Assembly: GCA_964499365.1 (NCBI GenBank)
Contig: CAZCKU010000013.1
Span: 62,001-126,000, forward strand
DNA length: 64,000 nt
DNA from: PALSA-1316 sp964499365
GTDB taxonomy: Bacteria; Nitrospirota; Thermodesulfovibrionia; Thermodesulfovibrionales; UBA6898
Direction: 5' to 3'
Position 1 is the stretch's first letter. Every line of letters starts with the position of its first letter. The notes beneath the pieces are model-generated. The model did not search any database and was not told the DNA's origin. It saw only the letters and a program-made list of their open reading frames with translations. This document shows positions 63,566 to 64,000 of this stretch, one piece after another. The position numbers and the translations under genes are program-made.

Positions 63566-64000
63566 TCAGATGTTATGCATAATGAAATCGTTGATAATTA
63601 CTGAAACACTATTGCGAGACACTGGCTTAACAGAAAAAGATTTTGCTCGATCAATTGCAGCTTCCAGTTCAGCAATATTGTATACACCAATTAAGAAGCC
63701 CTGGACCTCTAATGCACGAATGAGCTCCTCCTGCGAATGATTGTGTTCCCCGGCTAGTCTAGGAACTGCAACTATCCTTTTTCCCTTCTTCAAGCACTCC
63801 GATATAGTCCCATATCCACCATGTGTTATAACAACGGATGCCTTGTCTATATAAACCGACATTTCACTTGCAGAGAGAAACTGTGTCGAAACCGCTCTTG
63901 AAAAACTGTAGTTTGTATATCCCGCCTGAACAATAAATTCCTCAGTCAATTCAGATGAAAGTTCATCGATTTTTGACGCAAGCCTGGTAAACGGGATTGG
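63566..64000 (-). CDS. Glycosyltransferase family 28 C-terminal domain protein (PssE/Alg13-like), partial
   Basis: The last 144 residues of a protein that continues past the window edge. The visible part shows PFTRLASKIDELS, EEFIVQAGYTNYSF and SVVITHGGYGTISECLKKGKRIVAVPR, the UDP-sugar-binding C-terminal domain of family 28 (MurG/Alg13 type). In bacteria such short proteins (PssE, EpsF, Cps14G) act with an Alg14-like membrane partner (PssD, Cps14F), expected just outside the window. AT-rich like its neighbour. Confidence 0.88.
   Translation of the reverse strand, partial: PIPFTRLASKIDELSSELTEEFIVQAGYTNYSFSRAVSTQFLSASEMSVYIDKASVVITHGGYGTISECLKKGKRIVAVPRLAGEHNHSQEELIRALEVQGFLIGVYNIAELEAAIDRAKSFSVKPVSRNSVSVIINDFIMHNI

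Overview
The window is a 64-kb piece of a GC-rich bacterial chromosome with dense, mostly housekeeping gene content. The gene set is that of a diderm: LPS/outer-membrane-type lipoprotein, GDP-mannose/GDP-fucose pathway, FtsX-type lipoprotein-export-like ABC system. Features that point to an anaerobic or facultative bacterium of the Nitrospirota / Desulfobacterota kind are an AhbD-like radical SAM protein beside hemE, a large NapH-like ferredoxin membrane protein, a di-heme peroxidase, a protoglobin sensor and many two-component proteins. I favour an uncultured Nitrospirota, but this is inference from gene content only.

Layout. 1-113 is the start of a leftward MoxR ATPase. 158-14416 reads rightward: argH, an LptM-like/FN3 lipoprotein, an orphan histidine kinase, hflX, the AhbD-like radical SAM protein with hemE, an N-acetylmuramoyl-L-alanine amidase with a GerMN lipoprotein-like partner, murI, rph, ftsH and folP. 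14510-25955 reads leftward: thermonuclease, RlmI-type methyltransferase, GH57 glycosidase, FtsB-like protein, enolase, an unrecognised 465-aa protein, lpdA, gcvH and mutS. 26095-28815 is the classical yceD-rpmF-plsX-fabH operon with a good sigma-70 promoter. 28829-31684 (leftward) is TVP38/DedA-like, stomatin and NfeD. Then come tRNA-Asn, a single-domain response regulator, a TIGR04282-type glycosyltransferase, a protoglobin-PsiE fusion, a FixH/YtkA-like protein with a MauG-type peroxidase, and an AttH-ABC transporter operon (leftward, 36128-40355). 40647-45570 is a four-gene redox cluster (Tat aldo/keto reductase with Fe-S tail, DUF6599-like, DUF362-like, NapH-like polyferredoxin). 46438-54404 has a DUF4139 protein, an RpoD-family sigma factor, two small unknown proteins, and a hybrid kinase coupled to an HDOD protein, then tRNA-Leu. 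55220-64000 is a secreted beta-helix protein followed by a leftward polysaccharide precursor cluster (phosphomannomutase, manC, GDP-fucose synthase, gmd) that runs into two AT-rich glycosyltransferase genes at the right edge.

The most unusual content is not a gene. From about 42.8 kb onward nearly every larger intergenic gap is filled by a composite repeat cassette: a left array of 7-, 8- and 10-bp units that all end in CA(A/G)GC, a centre made of GTCAT...ATCCAG hairpins and of palindromes built on CTTTGGCAAAG, and a right array of the same short units in inverse orientation. Several arrays start exactly at the stop codon of a flanking gene and seem to encode its last residues. Two cassettes that flank the beta-helix gene share a 285-bp stretch that is nearly identical, and the differences are concentrated in one hairpin where they keep the stem paired. 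A second unexpected signal is that two genes (hflX and the TVP38-like gene) appear to begin at ATA codons.
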